A stretch of DNA of 64,000 bases from Morinoia aosen (GCA_030386875.1 CM059577.1:22083038-22147037), one strand, 5' to 3'. Shown: positions 13,601-23,640, counted from the stretch's first letter. Translations and numbers: made by a program. Notes: generated by a model from the letters alone, not told the origin.

Positions 13601-16600
13601 CATTACAAGGCCTGTACCCGTTACATGGGCAGTACCCGGTACACTTGAGGTGTTGCCAGGTTTGACGTGTTGTGCCATGCGCTGGAGTCGTTCACTGCAC
13701 TGCCATTCAACGAGCGAACACCCCGGCCCGCGCACCCCCTCCTGCGCCCCGCGTACCAGGGCTCGAACCCCATCTCTGACGTGTGGGCCCGGGATGCTCT
13801 GCGCACAGTCAGCAAGTACTTCGTCAGGTGAGTCTTCCTGTCACCATCTACTTTGGCTTTTTAGATGTGCTTTTCCGAGCCATTTGTTTCTGCATAGCGT
13901 AGTAAGTTTGGCAATTTTCTTTGTATAGCTTAGTATTGGAAATTTGTGTATTTTGTTTTATAAATACGATCCATTTGGGCCATTCTCCTGACGTGTTTTT
14001 TTTTGCTCCGTGCCTGCCTATTATTGCTGTTTCAGACATACAGTTTATTTTTACGTTTAAAGACATTGTTAATGTCAATCTCAAGTTTCCACAGCTACAA
14101 AGTTAGTCCCAGTTATCCATAACATAAACTAATCATCTAGTTGTAGCACTTGGGCTAATTTTTTTTGTTGGGGTTTGAATTGAGGTTCCCATAAGATATC
14201 TTATGTAAAATAATGTCCTATAATTAGATGATCATTTGTGAGGCTTGTTCATACCTCATTGGGGTACGTGGATTAACATGTTGATGGAGATGTGTTAAAC
14301 TGAAGTTCAATATTCAACTCGAATTTAATGTCAATTATGGTGAACAATTTCGGAAGTAGCAAACATGAACTATATTGTGCCTTTATTTAGTTTTGAATAA
14401 GTATTTATGAAAGTTGAGTTAGTGACTACTGGTCGGTCAGCAGCATTATGGAAATCCCTTCCGTGACCACTGGGTGCTCACGTCGCGGTCAGGTGTTAGT
14501 GTTACTTCAGGTGAAAGTCCTACTGACCAAGCATGAGGTGCGCATGCGCCAGCTTAGTAAATGTTGCTCGTCTTGTAGGTTAATTTTTTGAACTTTTTTA
14601 CGCTTTTCAAATGAATATTGTGTAAGCGATTTTTTGGCGAGATTTCTAGAATTGGCCATATTTCGTGAAGAAATTTTTGCCTTCAAGTTCAATGCATCTT
14701 GCAACTTTGAAATGCCAGATGAGTAATTCTTATGATTGAATTTATTTGAAAGTATGCCCAATTTTAAAACTTTTCCTTGAAAAGTCCAATCATTTATTTA
14801 AGAAATCACTGACGCATTATCACCTATTCTCGGAGGCTAGTAACGATACATTGTTTTCCAGTCAGCTAACCTAGTATTACCTCATTTATATCCACCTTGT
14901 AATTTCAAGATAAAGCTATCATTACCCAGTCAGGGAGCCCAGCACTGACCCACCATTACCCAGTCCCAGCACTGACCCACCATTACCTAGTCAGGGAGCC
15001 CAGTACTGACCCACCATCACCCAGCCAGGGAGCCCAGCACTGACCCACCATTACCCAGTCAGGGAGCCCAGCACTGACCCACCATTACCTAGTCAGGGAG
15101 CCCAGCACTGACCCACCATCACCCAGCCAGGGAGCCCAGCACTGACCCACCATTAGCCAGTCAGGGAGCCCAGCACTGACCCACCATTACCCAGTCAGGG
15201 AGCCCAGCACTGACCCACCATTACCTAGTCAGGGAGCCCAGCACTGACCCACCATCACCCAGCCAGGGAGCCCAGCATTGACCCACCATCACCCATACAG
15301 GGAGCCAAGCACTGACCCACCATTACCTAGTCAGGGAGCCCAGCACTGACCCACCATTACCCAGTCAGGGAGCCCAGCACTGACCCACCATCACCCAACC
15401 AGGAAGCCCAGCACTGACCCACCATTACCCAGTCAGGGAGCCCAGCACTGACCCACCATTACCCAGTCAAGGAGCCCAGTACTGACCCACCATTACCCAG
15501 TCAGGGAGCCCAGTACTGACCCACCATTACCCAGTCAGGGAGCCCAGTACTGACCCCCCATTACCCAGTCAGGGAGCCCAGCACTGACCCACCATTACCC
15601 AGTCAGGGAGCCCAGCACTGACCCACCATTACCTAGTCAGGGAGCCCAGCACTGACCCACCATCACCCAGCCAGGGAGCCCAGCATTGACCCACCATCAC
15701 CCATACAGGGAGCCAAGCACTGACCCACCATTACCTAGTCAGGGAGCCCAGCACTGACCCACCATTACCCAGTCAGGGAGCCCAGCACTGACCCACCATC
15801 ACCCAACCAGGAAGCCCAGCACTGACCCACCATTACCCAGTCAGGGAGCCCAGCACTGACCCACCATTACCCAGTCAAGGAGCCCAGTACTGACCCACCA
15901 TTACCCAGTCAGGGAGCCCAGTACTGACCCACCATTACCCAGTCAGGGAGCCCAGTACTGACCCCCCATTACCCAGTCAGGGAGCCCAGTACTGACCCAC
16001 CATTACCCAGTCCCAGCACTGACTATCCGTCCCCTCAGGGCAGCACGGGACCCGGAGGACGTGGAGGCGCGCTCGCACATGCACCTGGCGAGCGCCGTGG
16101 CGGGTGTGGGCTTCGGCAACGCGGGCGTGCACCTGTGCCACGGTCTCTCCTATGCCATCGCCGGCAACGTCAAGACCTACACGCCCCAGCAGTATGGGTG
16201 AGGCGCCTTTGGCTTGTGGTCTCCCTGGATTGGTCTTCATTTCTTTGTACGGTTCCCCGCAGGGGGATACAGCTGTTGTATCTATGGAAATAAGCACTCC
16301 CAGGAGATATATCAGAGGTCCCAAACTGAGAGCTGAGTAAGCCTTTTTAAACTAATAAAATGTTTGTTTTGTTGAGGATCATCTTTTTTCAGTTCACTGC
16401 AGTCCTGTTACCTACTACTTTCTTCTTCAATTTTTATCTTGTTTCATAAACTTCGTCTTAACTTTCTGTTTCCATGCACCTTGTTCCGCGTTCCCTCAAG
16501 TCCATACTAAATGGTGCCTTCTTCTCTTTAGAACGTTTTTGTTGCGGTTAGGAAGGCTTAAACTAATATCTAATCTCATCCTCATGCTGTTTTCTTTAAT

Positions 16601-19600
16601 GTGAGTGTGCTTATAGCAATGCTGCGTTGTTCTTTTTAAAGTTTTGCTTATGGGAAATGAATTGTTTAAATTGTTTTTAGGCGTGTAGGCTATACGCAGT
16701 AAAGGAGAAATTAGAAGATTCTTCTGAATTTGAGATCTGCTTCATACAAACTCGACTTGTAGTACAGTCAGCTTACGATTTCTCGCGTTGCACAAATCAG
16801 AAGTACCATAGCTATGACATGCCGAGAGATTTTAGATTACTTTATTAGGAATCCGTAACACCGTGTTTAAACTCCCATATCCAGAACTTTATATACTGCA
16901 TCATGACTACCACATCCAGAACATCTGGAACCGTATTCAGATTAACCTTATCCTGAATCTTGGCACGGCATTAAGCCACCATCTCCAAACTATCGTATCA
17001 CCGTATCCAGACCACCATTATGTTAATATACTATCCGTTGTTGTATAGGTCAGATCACCCCCTCATCCCCCACGGCCTGTCTGTGGTGGTCACCGCCCCT
17101 GCTGTCTTCAACTTCACGGGCCCTGCTTGTCCGGAGAGGCACAGGTGATCTTTCTTCTTATGTGGTCTCACTAGCACAGGCATCATGATGGAGCCTCAGG
17201 TTACCTTAATTATCCCACGTGCCTAATGGGGACCTCCTCATCAATTGCTCTTAGGTTGCATTTCTCGTCGAATTTGTACCCTACTGTGTGTGTTTTGAAG
17301 TTCACTCTCCTTGAGGGAGATGACTATTGTATCAATGGAAGTCAGCACTCAGAGGGAAATGTAAGATCCCGAGATGTTGTTAGGCCTTCTTGTTGTTGAA
17401 GTGGAATAGGCTTTTTGTTGAGTACTAAATTATTTCAATTCACTACTGTCCTGTTTTTCAGCAATTATTACTTTCATCAACTTTTTCCTTGTTTAATAAG
17501 CTTTTCATGTCTTACTTTTCTATGCGCAGAAGATCTTGTGTGGGAACACACCTGTGCACAAATTCCGTGTTTCCTCAACTCCATACTAAATAATGCCTTC
17601 ATCCTTGCTACCTTTGGGACACTTTCGTTATGGTTAAGGAGGCTTGAACTAATTTGAAATGAAATGAAGATTACTGCCGAGTGGCGGTTCCGTCCACCCA
17701 AAATTTTGATGTTACAACCTGATGCCAGTTTCAGGCTAAGAGCGATGGCCGTAATAACTGATATAAGAAGGAGAAAATTTCGGACTAAGAAAGGGTATTA
17801 GTGTTTTTTTTCGTTATTTTTTGTTCTCTCAGTAGAGTAGGGTTCAACTACTGGTTTTGAGACTGATGTGGCCTTTGTGTTTGGGTCAGGTAAGACTAGT
17901 TTTGGGTCTTCAGATTTTGGTAGTGTGTTCAAATAGGTCCTATTTCAGTTCTTATTGGTTCCGTTTTCTAGTTTGTTGGTTGTGTGGCAAAATAAGGAAA
18001 TAGTGAAAATGATGCCTACTCTGTTGGCGTGTTCGTTTCAGTTCATTTTCTAGAAGTGATGGATTGCATTTACTCTGCGCTCTGAAAAACTGCTGGAAGT
18101 GGAGAGGGCAAGGCTGTTCTCTTCAATGCTGCTTAATAACTTTAAATGCCAACTGATGTAATTCAATTTAAAACTGATCCATCAAAAAAGACCTATAAAG
18201 TATTTTGGTAAATGAAAGCGTGAGTAAGTACTCTGTATAGCAAATTCTGTGAGACTCTTGTGCAAAGTAGTACATGTATTAATTTTTTTAGTTGTACTTG
18301 ACCGATGATGAAATGGCGTAATTTTTCAGTTGTAATTTATCTGGATAGTAGTGTAATTTAAAAAAATGAATGAATTCATCCCCAGAGAAGCGGCGGCGCT
18401 GCTTGGGAGCGAAAACACCGTGAACAACCAAGACGCAGGTAGGGAAGACGGAAGGAGAAGGTTTTGTAGTATAATTTTGTAGTGAAATTGACTCATAACG
18501 CATTCAACATAAGATTTTGAAATTTCTATGAATGAAGGAGTGCCTGTAGATGCCTGGACATAGAATACCGGTGTAACCGGTACCCATTTACACATCTGTG
18601 TTCAGTTTAGACTTTTAGATTGGCTGTATTTCATAATATAAAAATGCTATTACTCAAGGAAGCAACGAAGTGTGCGTTGAATTTGAACTACGGTGTTACC
18701 AAATAGAAGGCATTTGTTATAACTTTACAACTAGCTCCATAGGGCGTTCGTTAATATTTTGTATGTTTGGGGGTATTTCTTTGCAATTCACGCTTTGATA
18801 ACACCACACTGCTTTAACACGTTCACTGCGTTTCCACGGTTGTTAACGGTTGGTTTGGTTAGGTTGTAACTAGTACAAGTGGGAAATCGACTTGAGTACT
18901 CGAATACAATTTCATCCTTCCTCTAACAAAATATGAAAATACAATTGCATGATATTTCCCAATGTATGATAACAGTTATATTTTAAAAAGTTTAAAAGAT
19001 AAAAAGTTTAAAAGATAAGATGTCGTTTACTTACACCGGTATTTGAATGAGCAATTTACCGAATGGTACACATGTGGCCCAGTACGCAGTGAACGTGTTA
19101 AGCACTTCCGTAGCTGTGATTCGCTAGTGCTCGCAACGAGACAGTCTTTAAAAGGTGGTAAAGTTTGATTAATATTTCAGAGTGAGTGTACCGTATTTCG
19201 GAAGGCACTGTGACATGGTTGTGCCTCAATCTGCCTCAAAACTTGAAATTAATATCCCAAAGTAGGTGTACCTTATTTGTGAAGGCAGTGACTAGCTTGT
19301 GTCTCAATCTACTTCAAAAGGTAAATTAATATTCCAGAGTAGGTGTGCCGTATTTGTGAAGGCACTGTCTTGGTTGTGTCTCAATCTGCCTCAATACAAA
19401 GCCTGAGAGCGCTGTCCATTGCCGTCCTTCTAATTGGTGCATCATTTTCTTATTGTGGAAAGGTTACTTTGACACAAAAGGTAAATTTCTGTGCAGATTT
19501 TCATACCTGTGGTTAAAAATGTTATGAATGAATATGTAAATGTACCCAATATTCTAAAAAAAATTCCTCCCCTTGCAGAACGAGTCGTGAAACTTACAGT

Positions 19601-21019
19601 ATATTTATTAGTCGGACTTTCTTGTAGTTCGACCTGATTATATTCATGACAATTAAAATTCTCACAGGGATATTAGCGTGTAAACCTTTTCTTGATGAGT
19701 GCAATTGTTCCATGCAACACTTCGTGAATTCAATTTGTCTCCCACGCCCTGGTTTAGCTCGCCTGATGGCAGCCCAGTTGCGTCACCTACATCAAAATTT
19801 GCCACGCTGCCATCGTCACTTTCCTAGGTATCGAAGCGATTTCTTGGTGACTCCACATATTTTCCCTTCGACACGCCAAAACAGGCGAAACGATTTGTAA
19901 ATAATTAAGGTACGGTTTCTGTGTCGACACTCGTGTGAGCGAATGGTGGCATTCGATAATTGGATTAAGCACGTACCTAAATAACTTGGTAAAGTTTGAA
20001 CAAAAACCTTGATGTTTAATAGTTCTCTGATAATTATTTAAACTGAACGTGTGTTACAAACTTGTTGGTGATACGAGCTTCAGTAACTCGAATTTCGCTG
20101 GTAACATCCCTTCAGATGTGGACACTAAAACATCTATCCCATGATAATATTTGTTATTTGAACAATACATTTAACAATACCTACGAGATATAGATACCTG
20201 TGTCAATGATAGGCTCTTCGAACACTTCAGCAGTTTTAGATTACAGGATGTCCCAAAAAAAAAAGCAGACCAAACTTTGAATTGATAAATGGTATGAATG
20301 AAACTCTTGAATGGTGTTATTTGGTAATGAGGCATTGATTTTTAAAGTGTTGTAATTTTTTAATCGTAGACTTTTCAGTTTCCTTAATACCCCAGAGCTT
20401 TATCAATTCAAAGTTCGGTCTGCGTTTTTCGGGACATTCTGTAAAGTTTGAATGCCAAAGTCAAATAGAAATACAGATAATTGTATACTGTAAACCGTAA
20501 ATTTACATTTTAAAACAAGCATACATGTCTAAATATTCAACGACTTTTTTATTGTTATTATAGATAGAAGAATGACTTGGAATGAATTCATACATGTAGT
20601 CGATAAGCCATGCTATAGCCGTTCATGAGTAGAAAAGAATATATGTTTATCACATTCTTTCAGTTCAAATAACCCGAAAGTAACTAACGCTCTCATAGTT
20701 TCACCAAATTAACGAAGTGATTTTAGTACGTGCTTAATAGAATATTATCGAATGCCGTCATTTTTAATGCACGACAGTGGATTAACAAAATGTTTGTGTA
20801 CTTCCATGGCCAGGTGCGCTGCTGGCTGACGTGGTGCGCGGCTACATGAGCACCCTGGGGATTGAGGACGGCCTGGCCGCGCTAGGCTTCAGCGGGGCGG
20901 ACGTGCCCCGGCTGGTGGAGGGCACGCTGCCCCAGCACAGGGTCACCAAGCTCGCCCCCCGCCAGCAGTCTCATGACCAACTCGCCTCGCTCTTTGAGGA
21001 CTCCATGACCGTCTACTGA
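4590..21019 (+). CDS. ADHFE1: Hydroxyacid-oxoacid transhydrogenase, mitochondrial (complete gene, 10 coding exons)
   Basis: Joined exons are 4590-4642, 5341-5419, 7196-7404, 9339-9535, 11995-12163, 13660-13827, 16039-16197, 17049-17144, 18386-18438 and 20814-21019. They give 1389 nt, 462 residues, close to the human length of about 467. All phases agree and all introns are GT-AG. The enzyme family (iron-containing alcohol dehydrogenase, type III) couples oxidation of 4-hydroxybutyrate to succinate semialdehyde with reduction of 2-oxoglutarate to D-2-hydroxyglutarate in mitochondria. Visible family marks are an arginine-bearing targeting-like N-terminus, DYAFE, the dinucleotide-binding [21 protein letters not shown], metal-ligand segments [18 protein letters not shown] and HPLIPHGLS, and the C-terminal VTKLAP. 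The start is the first ATG after a 3' splice site at 4574. No frameshift or missing motif is seen, so the gene is probably functional. Introns 4 and 6 carry minisatellites at splice junctions. Confidence 0.97.
5341..5419 (+). CDS. ADHFE1: ADHFE1 coding exon 2
   Basis: Encodes about residues 18-44, rest of the presequence and the conserved DYAFE just before the mature domain. The acceptor is TTTTCTTAG and the donor GAG|GTTCTC. Too short to stand out as an open frame, it was placed by homology to the family and by phase. Confidence 0.88.
5528..5712 (+). repeat. Dispersed repeat family C, copy 1
   Basis: Resembles 23393-23640: the shared order is ATCTATAGATG-like, CTTTCAATTTTCAT, then GCTATTTCTRTGCGC. 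It also resembles the central part of retroposon family A more distantly. Boundaries are approximate and its type is unknown. Confidence 0.5.
6069..6433 (+). mobile_element. Retroposon family A, copy 1 (full length, 365 bp)
   Basis: Bounded by an exact 14-bp target duplication GAAGGTATACTGGG at 6055-6068 and 6434-6447. The element starts CCCCTCAGGGGGATAC and ends in an (AATCT)n-like tail. Long target duplications plus a short 3' repeat tail indicate LINE-mediated retroposition. No clear Pol III A/B boxes or tRNA head is visible, and a small GATACAA/TTGTATC hairpin lies near the 5' end. It is intronic in ADHFE1 and serves as the reference copy for the family in this window. Confidence 0.8.
7196..7404 (+). 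CDS. ADHFE1: ADHFE1 coding exon 3
   Basis: Encodes about residues 45-114, beginning [17 protein letters not shown] and including [12 protein letters not shown], the first part of the nucleotide-binding Rossmann-like domain. The acceptor is ATTTCAG and the donor AG|GTTAGC (phase 2). The apparent upstream open frame from 7154 is intron sequence. Confidence 0.95.
7405..9338. other. ADHFE1 intron 3
   Basis: Apart from a family-B MITE at 8391-8602 in reverse orientation, nothing is recognised. The stretch 7560-8000 is GC-richer than its surroundings, with short open frames that show no family signature. Confidence 0.5.
8391..8602 (-). mobile_element. Family-B MITE, copy 1 (TTAA type, 212 bp)
   Basis: Read on the minus strand it begins CACGTTTCCTGC next to TTAA (8603-8606) and ends at CAGGCAAAGTG next to ATAA. 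Body motifs AAACTGAAGTT and GGTCAGCAGCATT recur at 14277, 43643, 44024 and 55851. The duplicated TTAA and CACGTT ends point to a piggyBac-like non-autonomous element. Confidence 0.65.
9339..9535 (+). CDS. ADHFE1: ADHFE1 coding exon 4
   Basis: Encodes about residues 114-180 with [16 protein letters not shown] (the glycine-rich cofactor loop) and NAPIGKGK. The donor is CTG|GTGGGT, phase 1. The exon is distinctly GC-rich relative to its introns. The downstream minisatellite resembles this exon-intron junction. Confidence 0.96.
9541..10121. repeat. ~29-bp minisatellite at the ADHFE1 intron 4 donor
   Basis: About 20 degenerate units of the form CTCACTGTAGCTGGGAGGTG plus TTCCCTACC run from immediately after the donor at 9536. 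The unit resembles the junction itself, where the exon ends CTCTTATAGCTG and the intron opens GTGGGTG. Unit length varies by one or two bases. Confidence 0.85.
10556..10891 (+). mobile_element. Retroposon family A, copy 2 (5' part, split)
   Basis: Matches copy 1 from the GGGATACAACTATTG head to GGGAGCTTAA, where a 1029-bp TTAA element interrupts it. The 3' end resumes at 11925 with ACTAAACTATCATCTAATC, giving a total of about 360 bp without the insert. No clear target duplication could be assigned. Confidence 0.7.
10892..11920. mobile_element. 1029-bp TTAA transposon nested in a family-A retroposon
   Basis: Termini are GGTGATCATCCCAG and its exact inverse CTGGGATGATCACC, with TTAA at 10888-10891 and 11921-11924. 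Removing the element and one TTAA restores a continuous family-A copy. Inside is a ~65-bp block (GTATCTCCTCATTGAGTTTT ... AGAATCCTTG) present twice in direct and once in inverted orientation (about 11058, 11283 and 11698). No transposase is seen. Confidence 0.8.
11925..11948 (+). mobile_element. Retroposon family A, copy 2 (3' remnant)
   Basis: The short A/T-rich tail of the copy interrupted at 10891 lies 46 bp upstream of ADHFE1 exon 5, close to the expected polypyrimidine tract. Confidence 0.6.
11995..12163 (+). CDS. ADHFE1: ADHFE1 coding exon 5
   Basis: Encodes about residues 180-236: [19 protein letters not shown] and [17 protein letters not shown]-. The threonine/glycine-rich PTTAGTGSE segment is a hallmark of iron-type dehydrogenases. 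The acceptor is TTTTGCAG and the donor GG|GTATGC. Confidence 0.96.
12164..13659. other. ADHFE1 intron 5
   Basis: No gene or confident repeat is seen. A weak inverted pair with CCAATAGCAG cores lies at about 12297-12415. Several CCGTTACA-like words cluster just before exon 6 (13560-13650). Confidence 0.4.
13660..13827 (+). CDS. ADHFE1: ADHFE1 coding exon 6
   Basis: Encodes about residues 236-292: [16 protein letters not shown] (Asp and His metal ligands of the family) and [15 protein letters not shown]. The donor is CAG|GTGAGT. Strongly conserved. Confidence 0.96.
14277..14495 (+). mobile_element. Family-B MITE, copy 2
   Basis: Begins after TTAA (14273-14276) and contains AAACTGAAGTTCAATATTC and GGTCGGTCAGCAGCATTATG. 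The right end, near GTGTTAG, has decayed. It is the same family as 8391, 43643, 44024 and 55851. Confidence 0.6.
14926..16018. repeat. 34-bp minisatellite abutting the ADHFE1 exon 7 acceptor
   Basis: About 32 units built from GACCCACCATTACCCAGTC and AGGGAGCCCAGCACT end 20 bp before the acceptor at 16038. A block with the rare variant CCCATACAGGGAGCCAAGC occurs twice, 408 bp (12 units) apart, so segments have been duplicated recently. The unit contains TCAGGGAGCCCAGCAC, resembling the acceptor junction CCTCAG|GGCAGCAC. Confidence 0.9.
16039..16197 (+). CDS. ADHFE1: ADHFE1 coding exon 7
   Basis: Encodes about residues 292-345: [19 protein letters not shown] and [14 protein letters not shown]. 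The histidine in LCHGLSY is a family metal ligand. The acceptor is CCCCTCAG and the donor GG|GTGAGG. Confidence 0.96.
16250..16582 (+). mobile_element. Retroposon family A, copy 3
   Basis: Starts around the GGGGGATACAGCTGTTG head and ends with GAAGGCTTAAACTAATATC and a short ATCT-type tail. Intronic, with no assignable target duplication. Confidence 0.65.
17049..17144 (+). CDS. ADHFE1: ADHFE1 coding exon 8
   Basis: Encodes about residues 345-377: [20 protein letters not shown] and CPERH-. The [10 protein letters not shown] segment holds another conserved metal-binding histidine. The donor is CAG|GTGATC. Confidence 0.95.
17300..17665 (+). mobile_element. Retroposon family A, copy 4
   Basis: Diverged copy with a GAGGGAGATGACTATTGTATC head and a GGAGGCTTGAACTAATTTG end, followed by GAAATGAAATGAAG. 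It has a family-C-like TATGCGCAGAAG segment in the middle, linking families A and C. Confidence 0.6.
18386..18438 (+). CDS. ADHFE1: ADHFE1 coding exon 9
   Basis: Encodes about residues 377-394, [17 protein letters not shown]-. The acceptor is ATCCCCAG and the donor GCAG|GTAGGG (phase 1). Placed by family alignment (the A-LLG ... DAG pattern) and phase. Confidence 0.88.
18818..19097. mobile_element. 280-bp TTAA MITE, CACGTTCACTGCG family
   Basis: Perfect 13-bp inverted ends CACGTTCACTGCG (18818-18830) and CGCAGTGAACGTG (19085-19097), flanked by TTAA at 18814-18817 and 19098-19101. A piggyBac-like non-autonomous element is inferred. The ends resemble family B (CACGTTTCCTGC). Confidence 0.85.
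19944..20759. mobile_element. Inverted-repeat element, ~0.8 kb
   Basis: About 55 bp at each end are inverted and similar: the left end contains GGCATTCGATAATTGG and AAGCACGTACC, the right end the complement of GGCATTCGATAATATTC and AAGCACGTACT. No target duplication was settled. A mariner-type MITE at 20244-20441 sits inside. It lies in ADHFE1 intron 9, ending about 55 bp before exon 10. Confidence 0.6.
20244..20441. mobile_element. Mariner/Tc1-type MITE, 198 bp
   Basis: Ends are CAGGATGTCCC and GGGACATTCTG with TA on both sides (20242-20243, 20442-20443). The inner inverted block CAAACTTTGAATTGATAAA pairs with TTTATCAATTCAAAG. The TA duplication and CAGGxTGTCCC ends are typical of mariner-derived MITEs. 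Confidence 0.75.
20814..21019 (+). CDS. ADHFE1: ADHFE1 coding exon 10 (terminal)
   Basis: Encodes about residues 395-462: [45 protein letters not shown] and the C-terminal LFEDSMTVY before TGA at 21017-21019. The acceptor is GGCCAG. The exon is strongly GC-rich. Confidence 0.96.
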
Positions 21020-21454
21020 GTTGCTGCTCTGGCGCTCACGCTGCCGCTGTGTCTCGATTGCTAGCTGATGTCAGTCGCGCGAGTCCAAGAAGTCACTTAT
21101 TGGCAGCCATAATTTTAAGTGCTCGTATCGATCCTGTGAAGGAAATGCTGCTCAACGTGCTCCTGACCTGCGTCTCATTTGTTACTCTTGTTACCATTGC
21201 AGCTTTGGCTGCAAGTCCAGTCTTCAAGTCCGTGAAGTTCTGAAGAAAACGTCTACTGAGCCTTTTACAAGTTCGGCTCAGTATCCAGACTTCGAGTCCA
21301 TTTTACTAAACGCTCCTGCTAAAGCCCTGCTTCATTGGAAGTACTGCCCTCACTGCTTGTCGGGCTGCGCGTCTCTGACTCGGGGCTTTTTCGTCAGTAG
21401 GCCTTTCAGCAGGTTGAGTTGTTCCTCAGTATTCGTGGGTAGATTTTACCATTT

Positions 21455-21724
21455 TTACCATAGCCATGTGCTAGAGGGTTCTACCGCCGTTCGGGAGACC
21501 CGGGATCGAATCTCGGCGCTGGCAGTGGCGATTTTCTCTGTTGGGTATAGGAGAAAAATTCCAAGCACAATACCCCACTCTACCCAGGTGTCTGAAATGG
21601 GTACCGGTCTCGACCGGGGGAAAGCGTAATGGCGTCCTGGCGTTAGTTCTAAGGCATTTGAAAATCCAATGTACAAGGTGATATGTATCAGGCTTGATTG
21701 GAAATAAAGCATCCGTAGATGCCT

Positions 21725-21756
<32 letters not shown>

Positions 21757-21757
21757 G
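21455..21757 (+). mobile_element. tRNA-derived SINE in the ADHFE1 3' region
   Basis: The head carries a B-box-like GGGATCGAATCTC after TCTACCGCCGTTCGGGAG, and a weaker A-box-like TAGCCATGTGCTAGAGGG upstream. It ends in AATAAAGCATCCGTAGATGCC followed by (ATT)n at 21727-21757. It lies 436 bp after the ADHFE1 stop in the same orientation. Its AATAAA at 21704-21709 is the first one after the stop, so it may terminate the ADHFE1 transcript. Confidence 0.75.
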
Positions 21758-22825
21758 TAATTGGGCATTGTGTGTTGATAGAATGATTTATTTTTATAAT
21801 CCGTTCGAAATACTACTGCCTCAGATATGTGAGTTCTTGCACGCACGTTTTTATGTACTCTCCACTCAAGTACCTTTCAATTTTGAGATACTTTTCTATC
21901 ATGAAAAACGTTAATGAAATGTGATATTTTTTACTATGATATCCCGTACCTCACTGCTCGAAGACTTGATAAGAAACTGCTGGTTCAGCTTATACTGTAG
22001 GAGGCGCATGCTTCACACAGCTTTGTTTGCTATGTGTGTGTGCGGTGTGCAGACACACAGACGTGTGCTGTAGGTGCTGTGTGTAACACAAGTCGTAAAG
22101 TGTGCCAACACAAAGCTAAGGTTGCGAGGTTTTCGTGTGTTGTTGCGATGTTGATTTATATTTAATTTTGGAATTTACTGACAATATATTGTTCTGTTAT
22201 TCGTTTCGTAGAAAAGTTCTTGTAGGAGTAAGAATTAAGATTTTAATTTTAGTTAAGAAATTAATTTCTTGAGAAATGAAGTTAAATTTTACTGACGATA
22301 TGTTTTGTAGGAACTTCGAGCTTTTTTCGGTGATGAAACGAATGCTCAATTCCTGGTTTGAGTGCGTTACATGAAATAGTTTATTGGATTGTCAACAATT
22401 GGTTATGTGCGCTGTCTCTGGAGGAAGAGTTTTATTTTATTGTAACTTAGCTTGCTGTTGAGGCTAGCGGAGCTCAGTGCTGCCCAGCCGTCGCCGCTCA
22501 GCGGCCCGAAGTAAGAAAGGAAAAAGAAAGAAGAACCGTTTATTTCCAAAAAAAGTTGACCTATGAGATACATGACAAGTCAAATGGTGAGCAAAATTTT
22601 TCCTCTAGTATTGACTGCTCAGTTTTGTTCCACGTGTTGGTGATTTTTCAAGTTGACTGTTCCACTCCTGCTTAACTGCATCTGATGTATGTTGTTGAAA
22701 TGCCGAATCCTTTATTTTTGCGAAATCTTCATTTTTTTGTTCGAGTATACGGAGTACGTTTTTAATGCGTTGGTTCATGTATCGTGCTCACTGAACATGA
22801 TATTTTTTGAAAGAGCGAACCTTTA

Positions 22826-22935
22826 GATTTGAATGTGTGTGGATATGTGGGTGTGTTTGTGATGTGTGGGTGTGTTTGTGATGTGTGGGTGTGTTTGTGA
22901 TGTGTGAGCGTGTTTGTAGTGTGCAGGCGTGTTTG
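22826..22935. repeat. 19-bp minisatellite
   Basis: About five units of GGGTGTGTTTGTGATGTGT, the last two degenerate. Intergenic, no gene nearby. Confidence 0.8.
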
Positions 22936-23392
22936 TAGAGTTTTTTTCACCGCCCTATTTTCATATCTCGTGCAGGTATTTTATTACTTGTTAAATTGCA
23001 AAACCATTTCATACTGTTACTCGTTTACATAAAATTATGCGTAAGAATGTTGTTGTGCTTTGCCAAATTGAAATAGTAAATACTTTTGAGCAAACTAATT
23101 CGATTTTCCTCGAGTTTACACGATCAGTATCGCCACGTCACAGACCTCGCCAAGCATCAACTCGCTGCGATTGGCAACACGATACACGTTCAGTTTCTCG
23201 CCATTAAAACACACGAGGATAGCTAAACACTTTCTCTTGTGATAACACTGTATCTAAGAACGTAAGCGAGGTGCAGGTGTCCGAGGAAAGTCAGCCTACA
23301 ACGTGCGCGCTTGATGGGGTTTCACTCCACCGGGAGCATGGAATTGCAATGGGCTTAAGTTATTCGCGTGTTTCTATCCCATGCTACCGGGA

Positions 23393-23640
23393 CTGATGCC
23401 CCCATTGAAAGATACTGTTAGGTTGTCTCAGCTATAGATAGGTCTTTGAAGACTTGAGTCTTCTGTGTTCACTTTGTTTCTTTCAATTTTCATGCCTTCT
23501 CAGCTATATTTTCTTTGTTTTTGTTTCTCTTCATTTTTGGCTTGCTATTTCTATGCGCCGGTTATACTGTGTGCAAACACTCCTAGTGTCTGAATACCCT
23601 GTTTCCTACAGTTCATTCTAGTTGGCCCTCCCAACGTCCC
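23393..23640 (+). repeat. Dispersed repeat family C, copy 2
   Basis: Shares CTTTCAATTTTCATGCC, GGCTTGCTATTTCTATGCGC and flanking order with 5528-5712. It directly precedes the 5' end of the LINE, whose promoter-proximal boundary is therefore uncertain by some tens of bases. Confidence 0.5.

Noticed and set aside
13572-13928. 118-codon open frame overlapping ADHFE1 exon 6
   Set aside because: It is in a different frame from the conserved enzyme sequence and has no family features.
14926-16018. CRISPR-like array of repeats and spacers
   Set aside because: Units are contiguous with no unique spacers, and this is a eukaryotic intron.
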